DNA from: an uncultured Eubacteriales bacterium
Lineage (GTDB): Bacteria > Bacillota > Clostridia > Christensenellales > Aristaeellaceae
Direction of reading: 5' to 3'
Length of the DNA stretch: 58,134 nt
Assembly: GCA_902764915.1 (NCBI GenBank)
Contig: CACWXY010000037.1
Location: 1 to 58,134, forward strand
The notes beneath the pieces were generated by a model. It was given only the letters and a program-made list of their open reading frames with translations, made no database searches and was not told the DNA's origin. A program made the translations under genes and the position numbers. Shown here piece after piece: positions 25,758 to 34,529 of this stretch (position 1 is its first letter; each line of letters starts with the position of its first letter).

Positions 25758-27302
25758 TTATTCTGCCCCGTGCAGTTCCACACGAACGGCGGTCAGGCTT
25801 TCCGGCGGGCAGGTGACCGTGATCACATGGCCGAGCAGGCGAAGATTGATCTCTTCCTCTGATGCGGCGTGATGGAAGAGCAGCACATGAAGGCTGCATC
25901 CCTCCGGATCCAGGACAGCGGTGGCCTCCGTGCCCGGGCCGTAGCTGCTGCAGCCGATGCGCACGGAGCCTGCGGGTACATGTTCCATGATCAGACGAAG
26001 CCATTCATAGGCGGGGGTCCGGAGCACCCGGCCGTTTCCCAGATCCACCAGGGGTGCCGCGAACCCGCCGGGCACATGCCGCGGTCCGCCGGTCTGGTCA
26101 ACAATCAGGTTCCAGTCGATCCAGCGGTTCATGCCGTGATTCAGGTCACCGATCATGTCATGCGCGTAGGTGAAGGCATCCTCCAGATCAATGTCTGCCG
26201 GGGTGCGATTGTTCTCCTGGGTGAGTACGGCCAGTTCTTCGGGAGCCAGAGAAGCCCGGGGCTTTTTCTTCAGTATTTCAGGGTCAAGGTCGGCGGAAAC
26301 CGCGCGGCCCGGCATATGCAGGGGGCAGCTTTCCGAATGCATGAGCACCTTGTCCGGATACCGGCCGTGGAGCAGCGAGAGGGCCTCGAAGTGATCGCCG
26401 GTGTACCAGTGATAGGCAAAGCCGCGGATCATGTCTTCCGTATCCTTGTCCATCATTTCTGTTACATTCTCGATCATCCGTTCCTTGTTATGATCCCAGA
26501 TGAAGAGCTCGATCTGCCCGTCCAGCCCGGCACGCCGCAGCGCTGGGAACAGATGATCCCGAAGGAAGACTTTTTCCTGTTCGCCGGTCCAGACGCAGCT
26601 GTCCCACGGCGTAGCCGCGGCGGACTCATTCTGGACGGAAAGCATGGTCACGGGAATCCCCTCGTCCAGGTAGCCCTGTATGTATTTCACCAGATAGTTT
26701 GCCCAGGCGCCGTAGAACTCCGGTTTCAGGCTGCCGCCGTTATTCCGGGAGGGCCGGGCGGAAGCGTCTGTCTCCTGTCCTCCGTAGGCGGAAGCGTCGT
26801 TCTTCTGGCGCAGGGGAGGGGTTTTCCACTGCCAGGGCGGGGACCAGGGGCTCAGCAGTACGCGCAGCTGGCCGCCGGAGAGGGCCACGGCCTCCTTCAG
26901 CACGGGCAGGATATACTGCCGGTCCCGCGCCAGGGAGAAGGTATTCAGCTCCGGATCGGCGATCGGATCCGGAACCGCCTGGTATTCGGACAGAGAATAA
27001 TCACAGCTGTCGATGGAAACCCGGACGAACCGGGCTTTCGTGTTTTCCGGGCCGAACCACAGGGAGAGCGTCTCCCTGCGCTGCTCCGGTGTCATGCGGG
27101 ACAGAAGATAGCAGGCGGTTTCAGTCAGCGCGCAGCCGAAGCCCTCGACGGTCTGCAGGCGAAAATCCGGATAGATCCCGATGACATGGTTTTCTACGAT
27201 ATGAGAGAAGGCGCTTTCAGGGAGAACGGTAAGCGGCACGCGCAGATGTTCGGTGGCGGCATTCTCCCGATGAAATACCAGGGTATGCTGAAAAGCGTTC
27301 AT
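25758..27302 (-). CDS. Glycoside hydrolase family 30 enzyme
   Basis: A 514-residue cytoplasmic (no signal peptide) retaining glycosidase of the GH30 clan A (beta/alpha)8 fold with a beta-sandwich end. Markers are TVEGFGCALTETACYLL, RVSIDSCDYSL, LSPWSPPWQWKT, the acid/base E226 in VQNES, and the nucleophile glutamate in MHSESC, then GGPRHVPGG. Family members cleave beta-glucosides, beta-xylosides or beta-fucosides. An insertion of ~20 residues (around 168-189) carries two copies of DASA and is unusual next to the WKT loop. The ATG at 27302 has GAAGGAGA upstream. It is the last gene after an ABC sugar-uptake set, so it likely acts on imported oligosaccharides. Confidence 0.9.
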   Translation of the reverse strand: MNAFQHTLVFHRENAATEHLRVPLTVLPESAFSHIVENHVIGIYPDFRLQTVEGFGCALTETACYLLSRMTPEQRRETLSLWFGPENTKARFVRVSIDSCDYSLSEYQAVPDPIADPELNTFSLARDRQYILPVLKEAVALSGGQLRVLLSPWSPPWQWKTPPLRQKNDASAYGGQETDASARPSRNNGGSLKPEFYGAWANYLVKYIQGYLDEGIPVTMLSVQNESAAATPWDSCVWTGEQEKVFLRDHLFPALRRAGLDGQIELFIWDHNKERMIENVTEMMDKDTEDMIRGFAYHWYTGDHFEALSLLHGRYPDKVLMHSESCPLHMPGRAVSADLDPEILKKKPRASLAPEELAVLTQENNRTPADIDLEDAFTYAHDMIGDLNHGMNRWIDWNLIVDQTGGPRHVPGGFAAPLVDLGNGRVLRTPAYEWLRLIMEHVPAGSVRIGCSSYGPGTEATAVLDPEGCSLHVLLFHHAASEEEINLRLLGHVITVTCPPESLTAVRVELHGAE

Positions 27303-27321
27303 GGCTCTGTCTCCTTCTTCG

Positions 27322-27897
27322 TTATTCCTGCTCCTGGACCGGGACAATGGGCCAGGGATATTCCACGGTGAGCAGATCGTCTTCGCTTATGGAATAATAG
27401 CACAGGGTGTCGGCAAACACGTCGCCGTAGTGCAGAAGAAAGGTGCCGTCCTCTTCGTTGATCATGTAATTGCCGGAGAAGGAATTATCCTCCAGAAAAA
27501 AGCCGGCGGGCGTGAAGACAAAGCTGGCGCCTCCGTCGATTTCCTCCCAGATGCCAATCAGGCCGCCCTGGCCTTCCACGGTCTTTCCGCGGTGATAGGT
27601 GGTCCAGGGATAGAGGAGAACCTGGTCATCCACGGCAGCGTACCGCAGCGGAAGCACATTTTCCTCGTCGTCGGTCAGTATTAGAAAGCCATTCTCCTGT
27701 GTCCAGGTATAGGCCTGCCCCTGGTATTCCGCCGAGCCGTCTTCGGATACCTGCAGCACCTGCGTTTCAGGCGCGTGGGAAAATGCCCAGCTGCCGATCA
27801 GGGACAGGGATTTCTCGGCCCGGGCGCTGAAGGGCACTGCCGGGAGAAGCAGGACGGCCGTCAGAACGGCCGCAAGCCAACGAACGGTATGTCGCAT
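27322..27897 (-). CDS. Small exported protein, lipocalin-like
   Basis: A 191-residue protein with a signal peptide (RWLAAVLTAVLLLPAVPFSARA). The mature part has two similar beta-rich halves (LIGSWAFSHAPETQVLQVS, GLIGIWEEIDGGASFVFT), like the small GxW-type lipocalin-like proteins of gut Clostridia. It has no catalytic motif. It lies 19 bases before the GH30 start and after a hairpin that follows the permeases. Function unknown; a glycan- or lipid-binding role is possible. The ATG at 27897 follows GGAGGAAG. Confidence 0.7.
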   Translation of the reverse strand: MRHTVRWLAAVLTAVLLLPAVPFSARAEKSLSLIGSWAFSHAPETQVLQVSEDGSAEYQGQAYTWTQENGFLILTDDEENVLPLRYAAVDDQVLLYPWTTYHRGKTVEGQGGLIGIWEEIDGGASFVFTPAGFFLEDNSFSGNYMINEEDGTFLLHYGDVFADTLCYYSISEDDLLTVEYPWPIVPVQEQE

Positions 27898-27920
27898 TGT
27901 TTCTTCCTCCATTCAATGAG

Positions 27921-27955
27921 GAAAACGGGAGCGCCGAACCGTGCTCCCGTTTTTC
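27921..27955 (-). terminator. Hairpin between the permease and the downstream genes
   Basis: AAAACGGGAGC pairs with GCTCCCGTTTT around a 10-base loop. T-runs exist on both strands. It can partly end the sugar-transport transcript before the GH30 pair. Confidence 0.6.
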
Positions 27956-27972
27956 TGATATAGTTCCGGCGT

Positions 27973-28854
27973 TTATCCTTTGACTGCGCCGGCAATGAAG
28001 CTTTCCTGAATCTGCTTGCTCAGGAAGATATACACGACCAGCATGGGGATGGTCGCCATGGCCAGCGCTGCGCCGATGGGCCCCCATTCCGTCGTATACT
28101 GGCCGCTCAGGCCCTGGATTCCGACGGGGAGGGTCTTATAGGCTTCCTTGCTGATAAACACGGTGGCGAACATGAGTTCGTTCCAGCACTGCAGGAAGGT
28201 GTAAATGCCGATTGTGGACACGGCGGGGAGCATCAGCGGAACAATGACACGGAAGAAGATGCCCCAGACGCCGCAGCCGTCCAGGAAAGCGGCCTCGTCC
28301 AGATCATAGGGAATGTCGCCCATGAACCCGATGCTGATCAGGATGCCCATGCTCAGCGAAAAGGCGGCATAGGGGATGATCAGGGCCCAGTAGGTGTTCA
28401 GCATGCTCAACCGGGACAGTGTCGTATACAGGGGGACAATCGCTGCGTGGATCGGGATGGTCAGGCCCAGCATAAAGAAGCTGTTCATCTTCTTGCGGCC
28501 CTTCCACTGCAACCGGGTCATGGCGTAGGTGGCCATGATGGATGCGATCAGGACGAAGACAATGGAAACGACCGTCACGATCAGACTGTTCAGGAAATAC
28601 TGTCCCATATTACCGACGTTCAGGGCGCGACTGTAGTTTTCCCAGAGCCATTTCTGCGGCAGGCCCATGACGTTGGCACCGAAGATCTCCTCATTGCTCT
28701 TGAGGGAGAAGGTGAACATCCAGTAAACGGGGAACAGGCAGATGATGGCCCACAGCACCAGCCCGACCTGCACCAGCACGTCCGTCCATTTGAAATGGTG
28801 CTGGTCGGCGACCGGAATATCGGCCTGGTTCACTTTTGTGGAGCGTGCGCTCAT
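27973..28854 (-). CDS. Carbohydrate ABC transporter permease, MalG type
   Basis: A 293-residue inner-membrane permease with six predicted helices. The EAA loop that contacts the ATPase is DEAAFLDGCGVWGIFFRVIV. The C-terminus ends FIAGAVKG, as usual in the MalG/AraQ branch. It directly follows the MalF-type permease (stop and start one base apart). No ATPase gene is present; a shared MsmK-type ATPase elsewhere in the genome is normal for such systems. Confidence 0.93.
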   Translation of the reverse strand: MSARSTKVNQADIPVADQHHFKWTDVLVQVGLVLWAIICLFPVYWMFTFSLKSNEEIFGANVMGLPQKWLWENYSRALNVGNMGQYFLNSLIVTVVSIVFVLIASIMATYAMTRLQWKGRKKMNSFFMLGLTIPIHAAIVPLYTTLSRLSMLNTYWALIIPYAAFSLSMGILISIGFMGDIPYDLDEAAFLDGCGVWGIFFRVIVPLMLPAVSTIGIYTFLQCWNELMFATVFISKEAYKTLPVGIQGLSGQYTTEWGPIGAALAMATIPMLVVYIFLSKQIQESFIAGAVKG

Positions 28855-28855
28855 A

Positions 28856-29734
28856 TCACTTCTCCTCCTTGAACATAAAATTGATCAGCATGGCAAAGAA
28901 GAAGCACAGCACGATCAGCATGACCGCGATGGTGGAGCCCATGCCGTACCTGTTCCGCAGGAACAGAAGGTTAATCATCAGCGTGCTGGGCAGCTCAGTG
29001 GCATGGTTCGGCCCGCCGTTGGTCAGCACGTAGATCATGTCGAAGGATTTGAGTGAACCTGTGACCGCAAAGATAACACTGACCCGCAGAATCGGCCGGA
29101 TATAGGGGATGGTGATGTACCAGCTGACCTGCGCGGGCGTGCAGCCGTCCAGCATGGCTGCCTCGTTCAGATCGGCCGGCATGCCCTTGATGCCGGCGTA
29201 CATCAGCAGCATATGGTAGCCGACATACTGCCAGAGAATCGGGACCAGACAGGCGCCGAAGGCCACATTCTTGTCTCCGAGCCAGATCCGGGTCCAGCTG
29301 TCCAGCCCGATGGAGCGCAGGAACATGTTCAGCGCGCCGTATTCCGGGTTGTAGATCTTAATCCACAGCTGGCCGATGACTACGGAGGAGATCAGAACAG
29401 GCATGAAATAAATGGCCAGATACCAGCGCTCGCCCTTCACATGCCGGCTCAGCGTCAGAGCCAGGAGCAGCGAGAAGGGAAGCTGAATGCACACGGAAAG
29501 GAGCGCCAGCAGCATGGCGTTCTTCAGGGCACGGGTGATGTTAATGGATTTGCTGGTAAAGAGCTCGACGTAGTTCTTGAATCCGATGAATGCCGGAGTT
29601 CCCAGACCGTTCCATTCCGTCAGGCTGTAGTAGGCAGACATGACGATGGGGGCGATCAGAATGCCGATAAACAGAATCAGCGCGGGAAGCAGGAACAGAA
29701 AGATATTCAGCTTGTAAGAAAATGGTCTGTGCAT
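28856..29734 (-). CDS. Carbohydrate ABC transporter permease, MalF/UgpA type
   Basis: A 292-residue permease with six membrane helices, the first at about residues 10-33 (IFLFLLPALILFIGILIAP). The EAA loop reads LNEAAMLDGCTPAQVSWYIT. It lies between the binding protein and the MalG-type permease and forms the channel with the latter. The substrate is probably the oligosaccharide cleaved by the GH30 enzyme of the same locus, an inference from gene order. Confidence 0.93.
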   Translation of the reverse strand: MHRPFSYKLNIFLFLLPALILFIGILIAPIVMSAYYSLTEWNGLGTPAFIGFKNYVELFTSKSINITRALKNAMLLALLSVCIQLPFSLLLALTLSRHVKGERWYLAIYFMPVLISSVVIGQLWIKIYNPEYGALNMFLRSIGLDSWTRIWLGDKNVAFGACLVPILWQYVGYHMLLMYAGIKGMPADLNEAAMLDGCTPAQVSWYITIPYIRPILRVSVIFAVTGSLKSFDMIYVLTNGGPNHATELPSTLMINLLFLRNRYGMGSTIAVMLIVLCFFFAMLINFMFKEEK

Positions 29735-29762
29735 AATACTGGGTTCCCTTCAATAAAAGCGA

Positions 29763-29809
29763 GGGAGACGGCCCTCTGTGAGAAAGAACTCTTCCTCAAG
29801 CCGTCTCCC
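29763..29809 (-). other. Hairpin between binding-protein and permease genes
   Basis: A 10-bp inverted repeat (GGGAGACGGC / GCCGTCTCCC) without a T-run sits after the binding-protein stop. Such hairpins protect the upstream mRNA and explain higher binding-protein levels in sugar operons. Confidence 0.55.
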
Positions 29810-29829
29810 AGACGCATTTCTACTTGGAA

Positions 29830-31083
29830 TTACTTGTTGTACAGTGCATCGTCCATGCCCTGAGCGAACTCTTCAGGCGTGATGTCGCCCGCATAGGCCA
29901 GGCCGATGTAGTCCAGATAGGTGTTCGCCTGATCAGCGCTCAGGAAGTTGTCGCCGAACAGAACCATGCCCTCTGCCTTGGCAGCGATGTCCGCCACGGA
30001 GGCAACCAGGTCAGAAACCTGTGCTTCGGGATCGGGTGTCCAGCAGGGGAGGTTTGCACCCTTCTTGTAGTCCGCGTCAGACATGGCACGGCCCAGTTCG
30101 AAGGCGGCGGTCACAGCTTCTTCCTTATGAGCGGTGGTCGCGGTCACAGCCAGGGTGTTGTTGGGGCCGCCGATCAGCTCGTACAGGGAAGCGTTGTCAG
30201 GATTCAGCACGGGGAACAGACCCGCCTGGAACTTCGCAGGATTCTCGCTCTTGTCGATGTCGCCGCAGTTCCAGGAACCATTCTGATAGAAGGCATACTT
30301 GCCGGCGATGAAGTTGGTCTTTACTTCGTCATTGCCCAGCGCTGCAGCGTTAGGATCGAAGTAGTTCTTGTTGACCATGTTCTGGAAAGCTGCCACAGCC
30401 GCGATGACGTCGGGGTTGTTCCAGCTCTCTTCGCCGTTGTACATCTTGATCAGCCGTTCGGTGCCGACGGACTTGATCATCAGGGGCTCCAGGTATTCAG
30501 ACAGGCACCAGAGCTCTTTGCCGGATACGCCGAAGGGGGTGATGCCCGCTTCCAGCAGCTTATCGCAGCACTCGTTCATCTCTTCGATGGTGGTGGGGAT
30601 GTGATCATAGCCTACGGAAGCCAGGATCTCCATGTTGGCGAACAGCACGACTTCGCTCATGGTGTAGGGCACGCCGTACAGCTTGCCGCCTTCGTAATCG
30701 TAGGAGGCATTCGCGGTCATGTTCTCAGGCAGTTCATCCTTGTAGGCGTCATAGTATTCGTCCAGGCACAGCACGCGGCCGGCGTTCACGAATTCGCCCA
30801 GGAAGCCCATGCCCCAGGTGAAGAACACATCGGGCAGATCGGTTCCAGCGGACATGGCGGCCTTGATCTTGATCTTGTACTGTTCGTTCTGAGTGGGTTC
30901 ATGATTGATCTTTACACCGGGATGCGCAGCTTCGAAAGCGGCGATCGCGTCGATGAAGGTCTGGTAGCTGGAATCGCTTTCCACAGCAATGGTCCACAGA
31001 TTCAGCGTAACGTCTTCCGCGATGGCGGAAGCAACGCCCAGCAGCATAATGGCTGTCAGCATCATGGCAACAAGCTTTTTCAT
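29830..31083 (-). CDS. Extracellular sugar-binding protein of an ABC transporter
   Basis: A 417-residue family 1 solute-binding protein. The signal peptide is MKKLVAMMLTAIMLLGVASA; no lipobox cysteine is visible, so the protein may be held by other means or cut by signal peptidase I. The mature part has the two-lobe pattern, including FEAAHPGVKINHEPTQ, DLPDVFFTWG, FANMEIL and YKKGANLPCWTPD. It is the first gene of the operon and delivers the sugar to the two permeases downstream. The ligand is not predictable from sequence; the GH30 partner suggests a beta-linked oligosaccharide. Confidence 0.93.
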   Translation of the reverse strand: MKKLVAMMLTAIMLLGVASAIAEDVTLNLWTIAVESDSSYQTFIDAIAAFEAAHPGVKINHEPTQNEQYKIKIKAAMSAGTDLPDVFFTWGMGFLGEFVNAGRVLCLDEYYDAYKDELPENMTANASYDYEGGKLYGVPYTMSEVVLFANMEILASVGYDHIPTTIEEMNECCDKLLEAGITPFGVSGKELWCLSEYLEPLMIKSVGTERLIKMYNGEESWNNPDVIAAVAAFQNMVNKNYFDPNAAALGNDEVKTNFIAGKYAFYQNGSWNCGDIDKSENPAKFQAGLFPVLNPDNASLYELIGGPNNTLAVTATTAHKEEAVTAAFELGRAMSDADYKKGANLPCWTPDPEAQVSDLVASVADIAAKAEGMVLFGDNFLSADQANTYLDYIGLAYAGDITPEEFAQGMDDALYNK

Positions 31084-31269
31084 GGGAAAACCCTCCTTTT
31101 AGTATTGCGGCAGAGCCGCATATTCTCAAACAGCGGATTCCCGCTGTTATCGACTGTACCTGGGAAAAAAACGACGGCGGCGAGAATGGGGCCGCATAAA
31201 CAGCGCATAGCATCGCAAAAAACGCGCTGCCTGGTCTTTTCTTTCCGGAATGACTTTCAAACTGCGCCC

Positions 31270-31298
31270 AGTATAGTGCAATTCGGCAAAAAGAGCAA
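31270..31298 (-). promoter_or_regulatory. Promoter of the GH30-linked sugar operon
   Basis: On the minus strand TTGCTC (31298-31293), a 17-base spacer and TATACT (31275-31270). The untranslated leader is about 180 bases. No operator is recognised. Confidence 0.65.
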
Positions 31299-31302
31299 GT
31301 CA

Positions 31303-32124
31303 AATTCTGCTTTTTTCTTATCAGTTTTTGCGCTCGCCCGGTTTTTCCTGTGCATTTGTTGCGCTGCATGAACCGGTTTTCACAGGCCACGTGATCGGCT
31401 GCTTCCGGTTTCAGGGCAGAGAACGTGCAGGGCTACCGGATCGGACGGGTATTTATTGCGCATGGGCGCCGAAGGTATGTCCCCGGACGGGCGTGCGCCC
31501 GGTCCGTGTTCCGGGCACGATGATTCTGTTTGGGGAAAATGCTCCCATGAAGTGTTCCCTGGCCTTGCGTCCATGGCATGTATATGCCGGGGAATGGCTC
31601 TGGTTCCGCTTTGCATTCGATTCTTTCTCTGCTATTATTTGTCAGGCATACTGCCGATATGCAATCAGGAACGATTGCACATGGCAGAAGGGGGACATTC
31701 CGGACGGAAGCATCGCCCTGTGCCGTGCACTGCAATCAGACAGACCAGTGGTCATGCCAGTGCTTACCGCTATAGCGCGGCAGGGTTCCCGGCGGAAAAC
31801 AGTCTGTCAGGCGCACAGGCACAATTATGGCAGATGCGGGATATATTCCAAACAGGAATACCGTTTCTGACAGTGAGGATTCCATTTCCCATTGTGGCAG
31901 ATGGCAGAAAGGATCTTCGGGAATGCATCCGCCCTTGACAGGGGCTATCAGATTTTGGCTTATGCGGTCATAATGACTGCCAATGATTCTGTACATGCAC
32001 AGGACGCGGGATCCGGATCCGGCAGCAAAGCCGGGCTTTCGTCCATGCCTGCACGGATTGGAGCCAGGTCGCCTGTCGGAAAAAAACGGAATGCCTGTGT
32101 CGAAGGACACAGGAAGGATGGCTT
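31303..32124. other. Gene-poor stretch
   Basis: Roughly 820 bases between the sugar-operon promoter and the isomerase-like gene. Frames on both strands overlap heavily and none has a ribosome-binding site plus recognisable protein. The isomerase gene's promoter must lie here but no clear hexamer pair is visible. Confidence 0.45.
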
Positions 32125-32964
32125 ATGAACGCACCAATGATTCATACGAAACCCATGGGACTGACCTCCAAGTTCTTTGTTGATTCCTCTCCTGAAAAAT
32201 GGGCGGATACGAAAAAGGCGGGGTTTGAAACGGCCGAGCTGGTTTTTCCGCCGGACATGGCAGAAAAGCCCATGCTTATGGAGGCGGAGAAGCGCAGGGA
32301 ACATATTCTTTGCGCAGGACTGAGCATACAGTCCGCGCATATGCCGTACGGCACGGCAGTCGATCCTTCCAGTGCCGGTACAGAACAGCGCAGGCAGACG
32401 ATTGCGCTGGAAAAGCGTGTGCTGGACCGGGTAGCCGCGTGGCATATCCCCATTGCCGTAATGCATGCGAGCTTTGAGCCGATCGGGGATGATGAACGCA
32501 GCACCCGGCTTGCGATTGCGCGGGACACGATCGCGGAGATCGGTGCTTATGCGCAGAAGATCGGCGTTACACTGGCGGTGGAGGAACTGCCTCGCACATG
32601 TCTTGGAAACTGCGCAGAGGAGATGCTTTATCTGACGGACACCGGGCGGTCCGCCGGAATCGCTTTTGACTTCAATCATCTTCTGAAGGAAACGCATGTG
32701 CATTTTATTGACTGCTGTGCGCCGTATATTGCTACCACCCATATCTCTGACTATGATTTTGCAGATGAAAAGCACTGGATGCCGGGCGTCGGGAAGGTAG
32801 ACTGGCCTTATGTCATAGGCTATCTCCAGTCGAAAGGATATACCGGGCAGTGGATGTTTGAAACCTATGAGCAGTGCGCTGTTCCTGGCAGGCTGTGTAC
32901 GCCGTACATGATCATGGAAGCATGGCAGGCACTCATGCGGTCTGCCCCCGGAACAGCGGACTGA
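32125..32964 (+). CDS. Sugar phosphate isomerase/epimerase-like TIM-barrel protein
   Basis: A 279-residue protein of the AP-endonuclease-2/xylose-isomerase-like barrel family. Metal and substrate residues are spread along the barrel: SIQSAHMPYG (H), IAVMHASFEP (H), LAVEELPRT (E), IAFDFNHLL (D/H), TTHISDYD (H/D), and the closing QWMFETYE (E). These enzymes isomerise or epimerise ketoses or process inositol derivatives. It stands alone, upstream of a terminator-like hairpin. GGAAGG precedes the ATG. Confidence 0.85.
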   Translation: MNAPMIHTKPMGLTSKFFVDSSPEKWADTKKAGFETAELVFPPDMAEKPMLMEAEKRREHILCAGLSIQSAHMPYGTAVDPSSAGTEQRRQTIALEKRVLDRVAAWHIPIAVMHASFEPIGDDERSTRLAIARDTIAEIGAYAQKIGVTLAVEELPRTCLGNCAEEMLYLTDTGRSAGIAFDFNHLLKETHVHFIDCCAPYIATTHISDYDFADEKHWMPGVGKVDWPYVIGYLQSKGYTGQWMFETYEQCAVPGRLCTPYMIMEAWQALMRSAPGTAD

Positions 32965-33107
32965 GCAGGGCTGTCCACGGAATGCACGTGCACCGGGCAC
33001 TGCGCAGCGGTTCTGCCTCTTGTGCACAGGAGCTGCCGCGGCGGGAAAAGGCAGGCTGCGTGAGAGCCCGGGAAGAAGCCCCGCAGGCGCTTCAGAGAAA
33101 TCCATGG

Positions 33108-33142
33108 AAAAAGCGGCGGTCCAGAAGGATCGCCGCTTCTTC
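33108..33142 (+). terminator. Hairpin after the isomerase-like gene
   Basis: AAGCGGCG and an inner TCC pair with GGA and CGCCGCTT, then CTTCTTC. It lies 144 bases after the stop and may serve both this gene and the convergent remnant. Confidence 0.5.
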
Positions 33143-33198
33143 AGCAGGGGTGTCCATGCGTCTCCCGGGATACATCCCCAAGTCATGCGCCCGGCGCT

Positions 33199-33935
33199 TT
33201 ACTGGCAGATGGAATCGATCCAGGAGAGCACTTCTCCGGGATAATCCGCCTCACTGTGCGGCTGATCCCAGACCAGGGCATAGTCCACGGGAAAGCCTGC
33301 GTTCTGCAGCTTCAGAGCCAGTGTCATGGCAACGCTCAGGGATGTATCGGCATCGCTGGCTCCGACCCGGATGCGGTAATACTGTGCCTGCAGGCTGTGC
33401 TCGCCGGAGGCAATGAAGTTCAGCGGATTTATGAGATAGACGCGCCGGGCCAATGCTTCATCCCCTGCAACGTCATAGGCTTTTTCATACCTGGCAGCCT
33501 CCTGCGGGAAGTCGGCCCGCAGTCCGGCAATGGCCGTCCCGATGGCCGCGTTGAAGTGGACATAATCCTGAAGGGATGTACCGAACTCCTGGTTTTCACC
33601 GCTGTCGTTATCCAGCTTGTCAAAGGATGTGCAGGGCTTCAGGATGTGCAGGGCTTCATACGGCGGCGATGATGGAGCACGTATGCATCCAGGTCAGTGA
33701 CGGTGGCCTTCTGCCCATCCCAGGACAGCCAGGCGCGCTTGTCCGTTCCCTGCCTTGACACCATGGGCGGTTTTCGGCCAATGAACGGCACGCCTTTGGG
33801 CGGACGGGACATGAGATCCCCAAGGCTGAGCTTCTGTTCGGGCATGCGCGGCGCTCCGGGCGCGGGCGCATCCTGCGGCGGAAGCGCGGGAACACCGATG
33901 CCGGGCCCTGCGCATGCCGGGAAAGACGGGGGCAC
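33199..33935 (-). pseudogene. Remnant of a tannase/feruloyl-esterase-like alpha/beta hydrolase with a 17-bp duplication
   Basis: The C-terminal ~245 codons of a secreted hydrolase (subtype-B tannase-like) are recognisable. The first part carries LSLGDLMSRPPKG, KRAWLSWDGQKATVTDLDAY and HHRRRMKPCTS. After a tandem duplication of a 17-base unit (33625-33641 and 33642-33658) the frame shifts and the remainder follows: FDKLDNDSGENQEFGTSLQD, ARRVYLINPLNFI, YRIRVGASDADTSLSVAMTL and VDYALVWDQPHSEADY. Removing one copy restores a continuous frame. The N-terminal half and signal peptide are absent upstream of 33935, so the gene is both truncated and frameshifted. Confidence 0.75.
33625..33658. repeat. 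17-bp tandem duplication
   Basis: Two exact copies of GGATGTGCAGGGCTTCA lie head to tail (33625-33641, 33642-33658). The unit is not a multiple of three and shifts the reading frame of the hydrolase remnant. Confidence 0.95.
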
Positions 33936-34052
33936 TCAAGCCAGGCTTGAAATCGGGCAAGACAAGTTCAACCTGCATCTGCTGTCACGATTCCCTTTTC
34001 CCTGATACACTTCTGGCGATGAGCCGCTGAAGGAAAGGAAGGGAATTCCGGA

Positions 34053-34529
34053 ATGGAAGAGAATCAGGAAGGCATGGCGTTTCTGCGGGCCTATCGGGCA
34101 CACCCGTCACACTATGCGCCGCTTGTGGATCATCAGTACAGGCATTTTGAGACATGGGATGCGGACGGCGTGAAGAATGTCTGCTGGTGTGCCGGATGCG
34201 TGGAAGACAGCCGGCCGTTCTTTGCGGAATGCTGGCAGTATGGGACTGCGACCATGCTTACGGTATTCATTTCCTCGGACGGTCTGCCTATGTGGGGCGA
34301 CAGGCACAGTGTCATGGCATGGCTGCGGCAGCATGGGCTGATCCGCAGTTATGACCCGGCGCATATGTACACAAGGGTAGAGAGATACACAGATGACAGC
34401 GGACACGCGTTCTATTCCGTGAACCTGGTTCTGGGGGATGAGGATCACGGACAGTACGTGTTCTGGAATACGCCTTCCCATTCCTACAGGGAACTGGACA
34501 GACTGAATGAAGGGAGAAGCGCCACATGA
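34053..34529 (+). CDS. Unknown protein, first gene of a nucleotide-signal-like operon
   Basis: A 158-residue soluble protein with many aromatic residues and two close Cys motifs (CWCAGCVEDSRPFFAECW). The middle (SSDGLPMWGDRHSVMAWLRQ) and the end (YVFWNTPSHSYRELDRL) do not match a family I know. AAGGAAGGG precedes the ATG. Its stop overlaps the start of the XRE-HD gene by four bases (ATGA), so translation is coupled and the two products are probably used together. Confidence 0.75.
   Translation: MEENQEGMAFLRAYRAHPSHYAPLVDHQYRHFETWDADGVKNVCWCAGCVEDSRPFFAECWQYGTATMLTVFISSDGLPMWGDRHSVMAWLRQHGLIRSYDPAHMYTRVERYTDDSGHAFYSVNLVLGDEDHGQYVFWNTPSHSYRELDRLNEGRSAT

Noticed and set aside
31303..33186. A 408-codon minus-strand frame across the isomerase-like gene
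   Set aside because: Arg/His/Pro-rich product without motifs, opposite a gene with a conserved TIM-barrel pattern.
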